Source: Sideroxydans sp.
GTDB lineage: Bacteria > Pseudomonadota > Gammaproteobacteria > Burkholderiales > Gallionellaceae
Length of the DNA stretch: 43,953 nt
Direction of reading: 5' to 3'
Assembly (NCBI GenBank): GCA_016124455.1
Contig: WGNQ01000009.1
Coordinates: 1 to 43,953 of the forward strand
Shown here: positions 1-8,211 of the stretch, piece by piece
Position numbering within the stretch: position 1 is the first letter of the stretch
Layout of the letters: each line of letters begins with the position of its first letter
The notes under the pieces: model-generated
Seen by the model: the letters and a program-made list of their open reading frames with translations, nothing else
What the model was told of the DNA's origin: nothing
Database searches by the model: none
Translations under genes and position numbers: made by a program

Positions 1-2066
1 CAGTCGCAATAGGTGTCCCATACCAGTTCGTAAATTGTGCGCGCGGCCATGTCGAAGCGGTAGTGATCGAAGTGCTCGGCCACCTCGGCCTCGGCCTGTT
101 GCAGTTTGGCGATCATCCATTTGTCGGCAGCGCTGCTTTCCAGCGGCAGGCTGTCATCCAGCCCGACGTCATGGCCTTCGCAGTTCATCAGCACGAAGCG
201 CGTGGCATTCCACAGCTTGTTGCAGAAATTGCGGTAACCCTCGCAGCGCTGCAGGTCGAACTTGATGTCGCGTCCGTGCGAGGCGAGGCTGGCAAAGGTG
301 AAGCGCATCGCATCGGTGCCGAACGCCGGGATGCCGTCCGGAAAATGCTTGCGTGTCTGTTTCTCGATATTTTCTGCCTGTCTGGGGTTCATCAGATTGC
401 TGGTGCGTTTGGCGATGAGTTCATCCAGGCTGATGCCGTCGATCAGGTCCAACGGGTCAAGCACATTGCCCTTGGACTTACTCATCTTCTGGCCTTCCGC
501 GTCGCGGATCAGGCCGTGCACGTACACCTCGCGGAACGGCACCTTGCCGGTGAAATGCAGCGACATCATCACCATGCGCGCCACCCAGAAGAAGATGATG
601 TCGAACCCGGTGACCAGCACCGAGCTCGGCAGGAAGGTATTCAGTTCCTTGGTGTCGTGCGGCCAGCCCAGCGTCGAGAACGGCCACAATGCGGAAGAGA
701 ACCAGGTATCGAGCACGTCTTCATCGCGCTTCAGCCCGCCTGTGTAGCCCTTGGCCAATGCCTGTTCTCGGGCGTCATCCAGACTGCGCGCGACATACAC
801 GTTGCCGTGGTCGTCGTACCATGCCGGGATGCGATGGCCCCACCACAGCTGGCGCGAGATGCACCAGTCCTGGATGTTGGTCAGCCATTGGTCGTAGGTA
901 TTGCGCCAGTTTTCCGGCACGAACCTGATCTCACCACTGGCCACGGCTTCCAGGCCTTGTTTGGCCATGCCTTCCATTCTGACGAACCACTGGTCGGTGA
1001 GCATAGGCTCGATCACCGCATGGCTGCGGTCGCCGCGCGGCACCATCAGCTTGTGCGGCTTGATGGCGGCAAGCAGGTGCTGCGCTTCGAGGTCGGCGAC
1101 GATCTGTTTGCGCGCATCGAAGCGGTCGAGGCCCTGATAGGCGGCAGGTGCCTGTTCGTTGATTTTTGCGTCCAGTGTAAAAATGCTGATCGGTGCCAGG
1201 TTATGGCGCTGGCCGACCTGATAATCGTTGAAGTCATGCGCCGGCGTGATCTTGACGCAACCGGTACCGAAGCTGGGGTCGACGTATTCGTCGGCGATGA
1301 TCGGGATCAGCCGGCCGGTAAGCGGCAGTTTCAGGCGCTGGCCGATCAGGTGTTTATAGCGTGTGTCTTCCGGGTGTACCGCGACGGCGACATCGCCGAG
1401 CATGGTCTCGGGGCGGGTGGTGGCGACGATCAGCGACCCGACGCCGATTTCCAGCGGGTAGGCGATATGCCACATCGAGCCGTCTTCTTCCTGCGACACC
1501 ACTTCCAGGTCGGACACCGCAGTGCCCAGCACCGGATCCCAGTTGACCAGGCGTTTGCCGCGGTAGATCAGGCCTTGCTCGTGCAGCTTGACGAATACTT
1601 CGGTGACAGCCTCGGACAGTCCCTCGTCCATGGTGAAACGTTCGCGCGACCAGTCGCAGGAGGTGCCGAGACGGCGCATCTGGCGGGTGATGGTGGAGCC
1701 GGATTGCTCTTTCCATTCCCACACCCGGTCAACGAAGGCTTCGCGGCCAAGGTCGTGGCGCGAGATGTTTTGTGCATCGAGCTGGCGCTCGACCACGATT
1801 TGCGTGGCGATGCCGGCATGGTCGGTACCTGGCTGCCATAGCGTGTTGTCGCCGCGCATGCGGTGGTAGCGTACCAGCGCATCCATCAGCGTGTCCTGGA
1901 ATGCGTGCCCCATGTGTAGTGTGCCGGTGACATTGGGCGGCGGCAGCATGATGCAGTAGGCCGGTTTGTCACTTTCCATCCTGGCCTGGAAATAACCGGC
2001 GCTTTCCCAGATGGGATACCAGCGCGCCTCAATGGCCTGCGGTTCAAAACTTTTTGCGAGTTCCAT
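1..2066 (-). CDS. valS: valyl-tRNA synthetase, C-terminus cut by window edge
   Basis: Charges tRNA-Val with valine in the cytoplasm and edits mischarged threonine. The reading frame runs from ATG at 2066 to the left edge, giving the first ~688 residues of a protein normally ~900-950 long; the anticodon-binding and coiled-coil C-terminus is missing only because the window ends. The class I signature [15 protein letters not shown] (HIGH-type HMGH, about 1899-1916) lies near residue 50 and the KMSKSKG loop is at 468-488. Between them is the CP1 editing domain, with [11 protein letters not shown] and [15 protein letters not shown]. The start at 2066 gives the usual family N-terminus, [20 protein letters not shown]. 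The frame is also open for 131 codons upstream (separate entry), so a longer fusion cannot be excluded. It is last in the pepA-holC-orf-valS run seen here. Confidence 0.96.
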   Translation of the reverse strand, partial: MELAKSFEPQAIEARWYPIWESAGYFQARMESDKPAYCIMLPPPNVTGTLHMGHAFQDTLMDALVRYHRMRGDNTLWQPGTDHAGIATQIVVERQLDAQNISRHDLGREAFVDRVWEWKEQSGSTITRQMRRLGTSCDWSRERFTMDEGLSEAVTEVFVKLHEQGLIYRGKRLVNWDPVLGTAVSDLEVVSQEEDGSMWHIAYPLEIGVGSLIVATTRPETMLGDVAVAVHPEDTRYKHLIGQRLKLPLTGRLIPIIADEYVDPSFGTGCVKITPAHDFNDYQVGQRHNLAPISIFTLDAKINEQAPAAYQGLDRFDARKQIVADLEAQHLLAAIKPHKLMVPRGDRSHAVIEPMLTDQWFVRMEGMAKQGLEAVASGEIRFVPENWRNTYDQWLTNIQDWCISRQLWWGHRIPAWYDDHGNVYVARSLDDAREQALAKGYTGGLKRDEDVLDTWFSSALWPFSTLGWPHDTKELNTFLPSSVLVTGFDIIFFWVARMVMMSLHFTGKVPFREVYVHGLIRDAEGQKMSKSKGNVLDPLDLIDGISLDELIAKRTSNLMNPRQAENIEKQTRKHFPDGIPAFGTDAMRFTFASLASHGRDIKFDLQRCEGYRNFCNKLWNATRFVLMNCEGHDVGLDDSLPLESSAADKWMIAKLQQAEAEVAEHFDHYRFDMAARTIYELVWDTYCD

Positions 2067-2459
2067 GTTGGTCTTGTCGGATTGGTGCGTTCCCGCTGCA
2101 GCGGAAAAGGGCGGGATTATAGCAATAGTTGCCGCTTCGCTCTGGGTCGGCAGCTGTGCACGGATCAATGCCGGCAGGCTGGCCTGCGCTTCGCTCCAGG
2201 CCTGCTGCCACATTGCGCCGAATTGTGCGGCAAGTTTCTCGCGCAGCAGTGCCTCCAGCTGCGGCGCAATCCGTGCGGCAAGCTCTTCGCATCCGGGGTC
2301 GTGCGGTACCATGGCTGTTTGCGCAATGAGTGCAGGAATTTCTTCGGTCACAACTTCGGTCAGGATCGGGAGGCCTGCGAGCACGTCGTCTTCATCGGCT
2401 ACGTCGGTAAGCAGCGGCAGGTCGGATAAGTCGCTTGCCGGTTTGGAATACATGGTCAT
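2067..2459 (-). CDS. small holC-valS linker protein, in frame with valS and lacking a stop
   Basis: This 131-codon open segment starts ATGACCATG at 2459, one base after the holC stop, and runs without a stop straight into the valS ATG. I do not recognise a named family. It reads like a real small acidic protein: [20 protein letters not shown], then a second similar motif LPILTEV, then an Ala/Leu/Glu-rich amphipathic helix ([20 protein letters not shown]). The LPxLT[DE]V motifs recall small hypothetical proteins common in Betaproteobacteria (from memory, not searched). The last ~25 codons overlap the probable valS promoter and look less protein-like. Either the stop has been lost and a ValS with a 131-residue N-terminal extension can be made, or translation restarts at 2066. 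Function unknown. Confidence 0.6.
2116..2124 (-). promoter_or_regulatory. extended -10 promoter for valS
   Basis: The minus strand reads TGCTATAAT, a perfect extended -10 (TGnTATAAT), about 50 bases upstream of the valS ATG. No good -35 is present, as expected for an extended -10 site. It lies inside the open segment upstream of valS, which supports independent valS transcription starting downstream of that segment. Confidence 0.55.
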
Positions 2460-2460
2460 G

Positions 2461-2892
2461 TCAGTCGTTCTTTGTTTTCAGGTCGAAGTGGCGCAGCTCG
2501 TAACCTCGATCACGGTAGAAGCCGAAACGTTCGCGTCCCAGTCGTACGTCGTCCTCGTGCTGGCCGACGATTTCGATCACTCGCTCGAAACGGCTGAAGA
2601 ACGGCAGGCACTCATGGTGCAGGCTGATCAACAGTTCGCTGTGCGGAGGCGTGGTTTTTTCGTCGTGGCCCAGCACCACCGGCATGGCCGCCGCTTCTGC
2701 TTCGTGGCTGCGGCAGTGCGGGATGAAGGCGGTTGCCGGGTAGTTCCACAGCAGCTTGTCGAGTGCTGCCGCAGTGGCTTCATCCGGCGCATGCAGCAGC
2801 ACGCGCATCCCGTTTTGCATGGCCTTGTGGCTTAACCGGCAGGCGGTACGCAGCTTGTCTTCGGCGCCGGTATAAAAATCCACTTTGGTCAC
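2461..2892 (-). CDS. holC: DNA polymerase III chi subunit
   Basis: The chi subunit of the replicative clamp-loader complex; with psi it links the holoenzyme to single-strand binding protein. The 143-residue product matches the family length. It begins [14 protein letters not shown] and contains the typical core ([19 protein letters not shown], then [14 protein letters not shown]) and the C-terminal [14 protein letters not shown] segment. ATG at 2892 lies 16 bases after the pepA stop, and pepA-holC-valS is a conserved proteobacterial order. The stop at 2461 is one base from the ATG of the next coding segment, so translational coupling is likely. No holD (psi) is nearby, which is normal. Confidence 0.95.
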   Translation of the reverse strand: MTKVDFYTGAEDKLRTACRLSHKAMQNGMRVLLHAPDEATAAALDKLLWNYPATAFIPHCRSHEAEAAAMPVVLGHDEKTTPPHSELLISLHHECLPFFSRFERVIEIVGQHEDDVRLGRERFGFYRDRGYELRHFDLKTKND

Positions 2893-2908
2893 TGGTGGCT
2901 GGTTCCTG

Positions 2909-4399
2909 TTACTTGCTGCCGTGGGCGCGGTTGATCAGGTATTGCGTCAGCAGTGGCACAGGCCGTCCGGTCGCTCCTTTTTCCTTGCCCGATTTCCAGG
3001 CGGTGCCGGCGATATCCAGGTGTGCCCAGCGATAGTCCTTGGTGAAGCGCGACAGGAAACAGGCGGCGGTGATGGTGCCGCCTGCGCGCCCACCGATGTT
3101 CTGCATGTCGGCAAAGTTGCTGTCCAGCAGCGGCTGGTAGTCTTCCCACAACGGCAATTGCCAGGCACGGTCGTAAGCTTGCTCACCTGCGCCCAGCAGA
3201 TCCCTGGCCAGGTCGTCCTGATTGCTGAACAGGCCGCTGGCGACATGGCCCAGCGCGATCACGCAGGCTCCGGTGAGGGTGGCGATGTCGATCACCGTGT
3301 CCGGCTTGAATTTGGCGGAGTAGGTTAGTGCATCGCACAGGATCAGGCGGCCTTCGGCATCGGTGTTAAGGATTTCGATGGTCTGCCCGGACATCGAGGT
3401 GACGATGTCGCCGGGCTTGGTGGCGCGGCCGGAGGGCAGATTTTCGCAAGTGGGGATGACGCCGACCACGTTGAGTTTGAGCCCCATCTCGGCGATGGCC
3501 TGCATGGTGCCGAGCACGCTGGCGGCACCGCACATGTCGTACTTCATCTCATCCATTTCGGCGCCGGGCTTGAGCGAGATGCCACCAGAGTCGAAGGTGA
3601 CGCCCTTGCCGACCAGCACCACGGGTTTCTGCTTCTTGTCGGCGCCGGCATATTCCATGGTGATCAGCTTGGCAGGCTGTTCGCTACCGCGGGTGACGGA
3701 GAGGAAGGAACCCATGCCGAGTTTCTGCATGTCTTTTTCTTCCAGTACGGTAGTCTTGATCGCCTTGTGTTTTTTGCCCAGCGCCAGTGCCTGCGCGGCA
3801 AGATAGGTTGGGGTGCAGATGTTGCCCGGCAGGTTGCCGAGATCCTTGGTTAATTGCATGCCGTGTGCGATGGCAGCGGCCTGCTCGAGTGTGCTCTTCA
3901 ATCCGGCGCCGGGCTTGTCCAGCGTGGCGAGGGTTAGCTCTTTCAGGGTGGCAGGCTTGGCGGGTTTGCTTTTCAGGCTGTCGGCGCGGTAGGCCGCTTC
4001 GGTGGCGGCCAGTACGGTCTGTTTGACTACCCAGCCGGCATCGCTGCCCATGCCGTCATCAGTGCAATACAGTACGGCATCCTTGGCCGGCGTGTCTTGC
4101 AGTGCGCGGAAGGTTGCGCGCAATATGTCGATGCTGGTCTTGCTGTTCATTTCCTCGGGTTTGCCGAGGCCGACCAGCAGCACGCGCTCGGCAGCGATAC
4201 CGGGAATCTTGTGCAGCAACAGGGTGGACGCAGCCTTGCCATGCATGTCGCCGCGTGCGATGAGGTCGCTGAGATGGTGTTTGGCGGCCTTGTCCAGTGC
4301 TTGCGCGGCGTTTGACAGTTTGCCGTTTTCGAAGACGCCAACCACCACGCAGGCGCTGCGCTGTTTTTCCGGACTGCCTTGTTTTATGCTAAATTCCAC
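2909..4399 (-). CDS. pepA: leucyl aminopeptidase (M17 family)
   Basis: A cytoplasmic dinuclear-metal aminopeptidase that removes N-terminal residues such as leucine from peptides; in some bacteria PepA also binds DNA in site-specific recombination and carAB control. The 496-residue length is typical. The metal-binding and catalytic signatures are VGKGVTFDSGGISLKPG and NTDAEGRLILCDAL, with the first containing the lysine and aspartate ligands. A GTG at 4399 was chosen because the product then begins MEFSIKQG and an AAGGGG ribosome-binding site lies 7-8 bases upstream; a longer in-frame version to 4471 would overlap the promoter. It is first in the pepA-holC-orf-valS run and divergent from lptF. 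Confidence 0.96.
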   Translation of the reverse strand: MEFSIKQGSPEKQRSACVVVGVFENGKLSNAAQALDKAAKHHLSDLIARGDMHGKAASTLLLHKIPGIAAERVLLVGLGKPEEMNSKTSIDILRATFRALQDTPAKDAVLYCTDDGMGSDAGWVVKQTVLAATEAAYRADSLKSKPAKPATLKELTLATLDKPGAGLKSTLEQAAAIAHGMQLTKDLGNLPGNICTPTYLAAQALALGKKHKAIKTTVLEEKDMQKLGMGSFLSVTRGSEQPAKLITMEYAGADKKQKPVVLVGKGVTFDSGGISLKPGAEMDEMKYDMCGAASVLGTMQAIAEMGLKLNVVGVIPTCENLPSGRATKPGDIVTSMSGQTIEILNTDAEGRLILCDALTYSAKFKPDTVIDIATLTGACVIALGHVASGLFSNQDDLARDLLGAGEQAYDRAWQLPLWEDYQPLLDSNFADMQNIGGRAGGTITAACFLSRFTKDYRWAHLDIAGTAWKSGKEKGATGRPVPLLTQYLINRAHGSK

Positions 4400-4441
4400 T
4401 TGAGTTCCCCTTAATGTTTCGTTGGCTGCGCCAGATGCCGG

Positions 4442-4471
4442 ATTATCCGCAATCTCCCGAACAAAAGTCAA
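4442..4471 (-). promoter_or_regulatory. sigma70-type promoter for pepA
   Basis: The minus strand has TTGACT (-35, 4466-4471), an 18-base gap and GATAAT (-10, 4442-4447), each matching consensus at five of six positions. Transcription would start about 35 bases before the pepA GTG. The site falls inside the early part of the longest lptF reading frame, which favours the downstream lptF start at 4519. Confidence 0.55.
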
Positions 4472-4518
4472 AGCGGCAACAGCCGAAGCCCCTGCGTTCC
4501 AGCCCCTTGCGCGGGGGG

Positions 4519-5595
4519 GTGTTTCATCGCTCGCTGGTAAGCGAGTTTATGTCCATGGGCGTGCTGGTATTCGCCATTCTACTCGGTATCGTGGTGCTGA
4601 CCCAGTTGATCCGCCTGCTGGGCGATGCGGTCAGCGGCGCGCTGGCGGTGGATGGTGTGCTGGCGTTGCTGGGGTTCAGTGCCTTGAATTACCTGCCGGT
4701 GCTGCTTTCCATCAGCCTGTTCCTGTCGGTGTTGTTGACGTTGTCACGCAGTTACCGCGACAGCGAGATGGTGGTGTGGTTCTGCTCCGGTATCGGATTG
4801 ACGCGCTGGATACGTCCGGTGATGTGGTATGCGCTGCCGGTGGCGGCATTGATCGCGTTACTCAGCCTGGTGCTGTCGCCATGGGCGCTGTCCAAGGCGG
4901 ATGAGTTCAAGCGCAGGCTGGACAGTCGCGACGACGTGTCCGCCTCCACCCCGGGCGCGTTCCGCGAATCGAAACAGGCTGATCGGGTGTTTTTCCTGGA
5001 AAACGTCGATGCAGGTAAAGGCCGGGTCCGGAATGTTTTCGTGCAGTCGGTGCAAAATGGCAAGGTCGGTACCATGGTGGCCAAGGAAGGCTTGCAGGAA
5101 ACCGCACCCAATGGCGATCGCTTCCTGGTGTTGCTGAACGGTACGCGATACGAGGGAGTGCCCGGGCAGCATGATTACCGTATTGCCGAATTCGCCCGCT
5201 ACGCGATGCGCATTGAAGAGGCCGAGATCAAAAAGGAGCAACCCTCGCCGAAATCGCTGTCCACGCTGTATCTGTTGCGAGACCGCACTCCATGGAATAT
5301 GTCCGAACTGGAGTGGCGGATCGGTTTGCCGGTCAGTGCGCTGGTCCTGGCGCTGATGGCGATCCCGCTGAGTTTCGTCAATCCGCGCGCCGGCCGCTCG
5401 CTTAACCTGATCATGGCGCTGGTGATTTACATGCTCTACAACAACATGATCAGCGTGACCAACAGCTGGGTGGGACAAGGCAAACTTGCCCCGGGTGTCG
5501 GGTTGTGGGGGATACATATGCTGATGTTCGGCCTGATGCTGGTGCTGTTCTACCGGCGGCTGTCGGTGTTCTCGTTGCGGCGGTTGATGCGATGA
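4519..5595 (+). CDS. lptF: LPS export permease LptF
   Basis: An inner-membrane subunit of the LptB2FG ABC transporter, which extracts lipopolysaccharide from the inner membrane and passes it to LptC/LptA. The 358-residue form from GTG at 4519 begins MFHRSLVSEFMSMGVLVF, the usual LptF start, with three N-terminal membrane segments, a periplasmic beta-jellyroll domain in the middle (around FFLENVDAGKGRVRNVFVQS) and three C-terminal segments. The frame is also open from an ATG at 4414, giving 393 residues, but those extra residues are basic and proline-rich, unlike the family, and overlap the pepA promoter. Its TGA overlaps the lptG ATG (ATGA), the usual lptFG arrangement divergent from pepA. 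The exact start is the only doubt. Confidence 0.93.
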   Translation: MFHRSLVSEFMSMGVLVFAILLGIVVLTQLIRLLGDAVSGALAVDGVLALLGFSALNYLPVLLSISLFLSVLLTLSRSYRDSEMVVWFCSGIGLTRWIRPVMWYALPVAALIALLSLVLSPWALSKADEFKRRLDSRDDVSASTPGAFRESKQADRVFFLENVDAGKGRVRNVFVQSVQNGKVGTMVAKEGLQETAPNGDRFLVLLNGTRYEGVPGQHDYRIAEFARYAMRIEEAEIKKEQPSPKSLSTLYLLRDRTPWNMSELEWRIGLPVSALVLALMAIPLSFVNPRAGRSLNLIMALVIYMLYNNMISVTNSWVGQGKLAPGVGLWGIHMLMFGLMLVLFYRRLSVFSLRRLMR

Positions 5596-6668
5596 AGCTG
5601 CTGACCCGATATCTGGCGCGAGAAATTTATATCAGCATTGCTCTGGTATTCAGCGCGCTGCTGATGCTGTTCGCATTTCTTGACTTGATTCACGAGCTGA
5701 ACGTGATGGGGCATGGCAACTATCGTCTTGGCTATGTATTGCTGTTCGTGCTGCTCACCGTCCCTGGGCATATCTACGAGTTGTTTCCGGTAGCGGTGCT
5801 GATCGGCACCATTTTTGCCCTGGTGCAAATGGCGGCCAATTCTGAGCTGACCGTATACCGCAGTTCCGGTACCTCGCTCAAACAGATGATAGGTGCGCTG
5901 CTGAAAATAGGCCTGCCGCTGGTGATCCTGAGCTTCCTGTGCGGCGAATTCCTGGCGCCGCCCAGTGAGCGGCTGGCGCAGGAGTTGCGCCTGCGGGCAC
6001 AGAATGCCCAAGTGTCGCTCAAGGAGTTCCGTTCAGGGGTGTGGGTGAAGGATGGGCGCAGTTTCGTCAATGTGAAGAATGTGTTGCCGGACACTTCGCT
6101 GCTGAATGTCAGTATCTATGAGTTTGACGACACTTATCATTTGCGTGCAATTACCGCAGCGCAGCATGCAAGTTACGTCGAGGCAAACCGCTGGAAGCTG
6201 GAAGGCGTCACACAGACGCGTTTCGATGCGCAGGGCGACAATGTGAACAACCGGCCTGAGATGGCGTGGCACTCCTCGCTCAATCCCGACATCCTGAGCG
6301 TGCTGCTGGTTGTGCCGGAACAGATGTCAGCCTGGAACCTGTACCAGTACGCCCAGCATTTGCGCGACAACCATCAAAAAACCGGGCGCTACGAGATCGC
6401 CATGTGGAACAAGCTGGTGTACCCGTTTGCAGTGCTGGTGATGATGTTGCTGGCGCTGCCGTTCGCCGCACATCATCGCCGCGAGGGCGGAATCAGCGCC
6501 AAGGTATTTATCGGCATCGTGCTGGGGCTGACTTTCCACTTTATAGGCAGGCTGTTTGCCAATCTGGGGGCGCTCAACGAGTGGCCGCCCTTGCTTAGCG
6601 CTACCGCAATGTCGTGGCTGTTTCTGCTGCTGGCTGCCGGTATGCTGTGGAAAACCGAGCGGCGCTGA
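5592..6668 (+). CDS. lptG: LPS export permease LptG
   Basis: The second transmembrane subunit of the LptB2FG lipopolysaccharide exporter, pairing with LptF. 358 residues, beginning MKLLTRYLAREIYISIALVF. It has three N-terminal membrane segments, a periplasmic domain containing the FRSGVWVKDGRSFVNVKNV stretch typical of LptG, and three C-terminal segments ending LFLLLAAGMLWKTERR. ATG at 5592 overlaps the lptF stop by four bases, so the two are co-translated. The ATPase LptB is not in this window. The gene ends 36 bases from the convergent DUF3106 gene, with no clear terminator between. Confidence 0.95.
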   Translation: MKLLTRYLAREIYISIALVFSALLMLFAFLDLIHELNVMGHGNYRLGYVLLFVLLTVPGHIYELFPVAVLIGTIFALVQMAANSELTVYRSSGTSLKQMIGALLKIGLPLVILSFLCGEFLAPPSERLAQELRLRAQNAQVSLKEFRSGVWVKDGRSFVNVKNVLPDTSLLNVSIYEFDDTYHLRAITAAQHASYVEANRWKLEGVTQTRFDAQGDNVNNRPEMAWHSSLNPDILSVLLVVPEQMSAWNLYQYAQHLRDNHQKTGRYEIAMWNKLVYPFAVLVMMLLALPFAAHHRREGGISAKVFIGIVLGLTFHFIGRLFANLGALNEWPPLLSATAMSWLFLLLAAGMLWKTERR

Positions 6669-6704
6669 CCTTGATTTCTCGTGGCCAGGCTGTATTGGTG
6701 TGTT

Positions 6705-7133
6705 TCAGTTTTCCGGTGTGGCGGAGGTTGTTGCGCTGACAGCTGATGCGGCCAGAGCTTTTTTTGCTTCTTGCTGGCGCACCATCTGTTTCACCTGTTC
6801 GCGTGTGGCCAGCGGGACTTTCTTGAATGCCTTGTATTTTCGGCGTGCCCCTGCGCGCTGTTCGGGAGTCAGCTTGCTCCATGTCAGCAGGCGCTTATGC
6901 AGCCGCTCCTGCTGGAGCGGCGTGAGCTTCGGGTATTTTCTGGACATTCTCAGCAGGTGTTGCTGTTCCGGCTCCGGCAGGGTATCCCATTGCGTAGACA
7001 ACGGGGCCAGCGCCTCCTGTTGTGTCGGCGTAAGGCTGGTCCAGGACTGTGCTGCAGCCAGTACCGGCAGGCATAGCGAGGCGGCGAGGCAGAGGGCGGC
7101 CAGGCGTCTGGGCATGTGCATAATTGGTTTCAA
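6705..7133 (-). CDS. secreted DUF3106 protein (LTPxQ repeats)
   Basis: A 142-residue exported protein of unknown function (DUF3106). The N-terminus has a signal peptide (RRLAALCLAASLCLPVLAAAQ). The mature part carries three LTPxQ-type motifs (SLTPTQQEAL, KLTPLQQERL, KLTPEQRAGA) in a helical region rich in Arg, Lys and Gln, reminiscent of the LTxxQ motif of periplasmic CpxP/Spy/CnrX proteins; that resemblance is my inference. The start is probably TTG at 7133, which overlaps the preceding stop as TTGA; ATG codons at 7121 and 7115 are alternatives and none has a strong ribosome-binding site. It is last in a three-gene operon behind an ECF sigma factor and a DUF3619 membrane protein. Confidence 0.85.
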   Translation of the reverse strand: MKPIMHMPRRLAALCLAASLCLPVLAAAQSWTSLTPTQQEALAPLSTQWDTLPEPEQQHLLRMSRKYPKLTPLQQERLHKRLLTWSKLTPEQRAGARRKYKAFKKVPLATREQVKQMVRQQEAKKALAASAVSATTSATPEN

Positions 7134-7477
7134 TCTACGTAAACTTGGATGGGCAGGTCATCGGTCAGAATGGCGATATCTTCATCGCTGGTGTCATTGT
7201 CCGAAGTTTGTTGCCAATAGGCAATGCCGCTGAGGATGCTTGCCGCCAGTAGCACGCCGGCTATCCAGAGGGATGGCTTGTGCTGCTGGAGCACGGTGTG
7301 CCAGGGCGCGTGCTTGCCATGCCCGGAGAGCGCAAGCGCGTGGGCATGCCGGGCGGTATGGCGTTCCAGCGTCTGCGTGCGCATTTCACGCAGGCGGGCG
7401 AGCGTGGGATCGTCGAGTTGCGCCGCAGAGCGGTTGAGTAATTGCCGGATCTGCTCCGGGTTCAGTTGTTGGTTCAT
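7130..7477 (-). CDS. DUF3619 single-pass membrane protein, candidate anti-sigma factor
   Basis: A 115-residue protein with a charged, helical cytoplasmic N-terminal part of ~70 residues (MNQQLNPEQIRQLLNRSAAQ), one membrane segment (SLWIAGVLLAASILSGIAYW) and a short acidic outer tail (DNDTSDEDIAILTDDLP). This matches DUF3619 as I know it. Its position directly after an ECF sigma gene, with an ATGA overlap, and its one-membrane-segment topology suggest an anti-sigma factor. No zinc-binding HxxxCxxC motif of ZAS anti-sigma factors is visible, so this rests on context and topology only. Confidence 0.85.
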   Translation of the reverse strand: MNQQLNPEQIRQLLNRSAAQLDDPTLARLREMRTQTLERHTARHAHALALSGHGKHAPWHTVLQQHKPSLWIAGVLLAASILSGIAYWQQTSDNDTSDEDIAILTDDLPIQVYVD

Positions 7478-8043
7478 GGCAGGGTAACTCCTTTGGCCTT
7501 CAGTACGGCGGCAAGGGCGTGAGTTGCACGGGAGCAGTGGGTTTTAACGCTGCCCTCCGAACAACCCATGATCGCCGCAGTTTCCGCAGTGTCCATGTCT
7601 TCCCAGTAACGCAACAGGAAGGCTTCGCGTTGACGTGCCGGCAACTCCATTAAAGCCTCTTCAATCAGGGTGATGAGCTGAAATTGCTCCAGGCTGGCAT
7701 CCGGAAGTGGTGCCTGGCTGTTGTTGTCTGCATCCTGCAGGGTATCCAGCGGGTCATGGTCGCTGTCCTCGTGTTGCGGAGTGAGCGACGACATCAGGGT
7801 GGTCCAGGTCGAGCGTACTTTCTGTCGCCGGTAATAATCGCGAATGGTGTTTTGCAGAATACGCTGGAACAGCATGGGGTACTCTTCCGCAGGATGCTCG
7901 CCGTATTTCTCGGCGAGCTTGAACATGGCATCCTGCACGATGTCCAGGGCCGCATGCCCGTCTTTTACCGCAAAGAATGCCTGCTTGTATGCGCGGCGTT
8001 CGGTTTCGGCGAGAAATCGGGAAAGTTCGTCGTGACTGGCCAG
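7474..8043 (-). CDS. ECF-type RNA polymerase sigma factor, probable CTG start
   Basis: An alternative sigma factor that directs RNA polymerase to a stress or envelope regulon. The sigma2 region is at the N-terminus (ALDIVQDAMFKLAEKYG, FQRILQNTIRDYYRRQKV), followed by an acidic linker and a sigma4 helix-turn-helix (LPARQREAFLLRYWEDMDTA, GCSEGSVKTHCSRA). The first acceptable in-frame start is TTG at 8082 (202 residues) with no ribosome-binding site. A CTG at 8043 has AGGAG nine bases upstream and gives a product starting (M)ASHDELSRFLAETERRAY, matching the MASxxELSxFL start I recall for this family; this 189-residue form is preferred. The stop overlaps the DUF3619 start (ATGA). The gene is divergent from ilvB. 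Confidence 0.88.
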   Translation of the reverse strand: MASHDELSRFLAETERRAYKQAFFAVKDGHAALDIVQDAMFKLAEKYGEHPAEEYPMLFQRILQNTIRDYYRRQKVRSTWTTLMSSLTPQHEDSDHDPLDTLQDADNNSQAPLPDASLEQFQLITLIEEALMELPARQREAFLLRYWEDMDTAETAAIMGCSEGSVKTHCSRATHALAAVLKAKGVTLP

Positions 8044-8142
8044 TTTGTGTTGCTCCTGATGTGCGGTGCGAAATATTAACAAATTCCGGCTTCGGCAGGT
8101 GGAAAGGTGCTGCGGGAGCGGTATCCCGCGTTGCGTCGGGGG

Positions 8143-8171
8143 TTGACCAAAAGACGTCTAGCCTTTATCTT
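8143..8171 (+). promoter_or_regulatory. sigma70-type promoter for ilvBHC
   Basis: TTGACC (-35, 8143-8148), a 17-base gap and TATCTT (-10, 8166-8171) lie ~40 bases before the ilvB ATG. Just upstream is a GCGGGA/TCCCGC dyad (8112-8117 with 8124-8129), which could be an operator or belong to the divergent sigma gene. I see no leader peptide rich in Ile, Val or Leu and no attenuator hairpin before ilvB. Confidence 0.55.
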
Positions 8172-8211
8172 GCACGGTTCTTCTAATCGTTGTTTGTTAA
8201 GGTAGTTAGCC

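Noticed and set aside
63-1841. 592-codon open frame on the plus strand
   Set aside because: It is exactly antisense to valS, whose motifs are clear; its product is rich in His, Val, Arg and Gln with no recognisable domain. Long antisense frames are expected in high-GC genes.
8083-8211. ilvB leader peptide and attenuator
   Set aside because: No short frame with clustered Ile/Val/Leu codons and no terminator hairpin between the promoter and ilvB.
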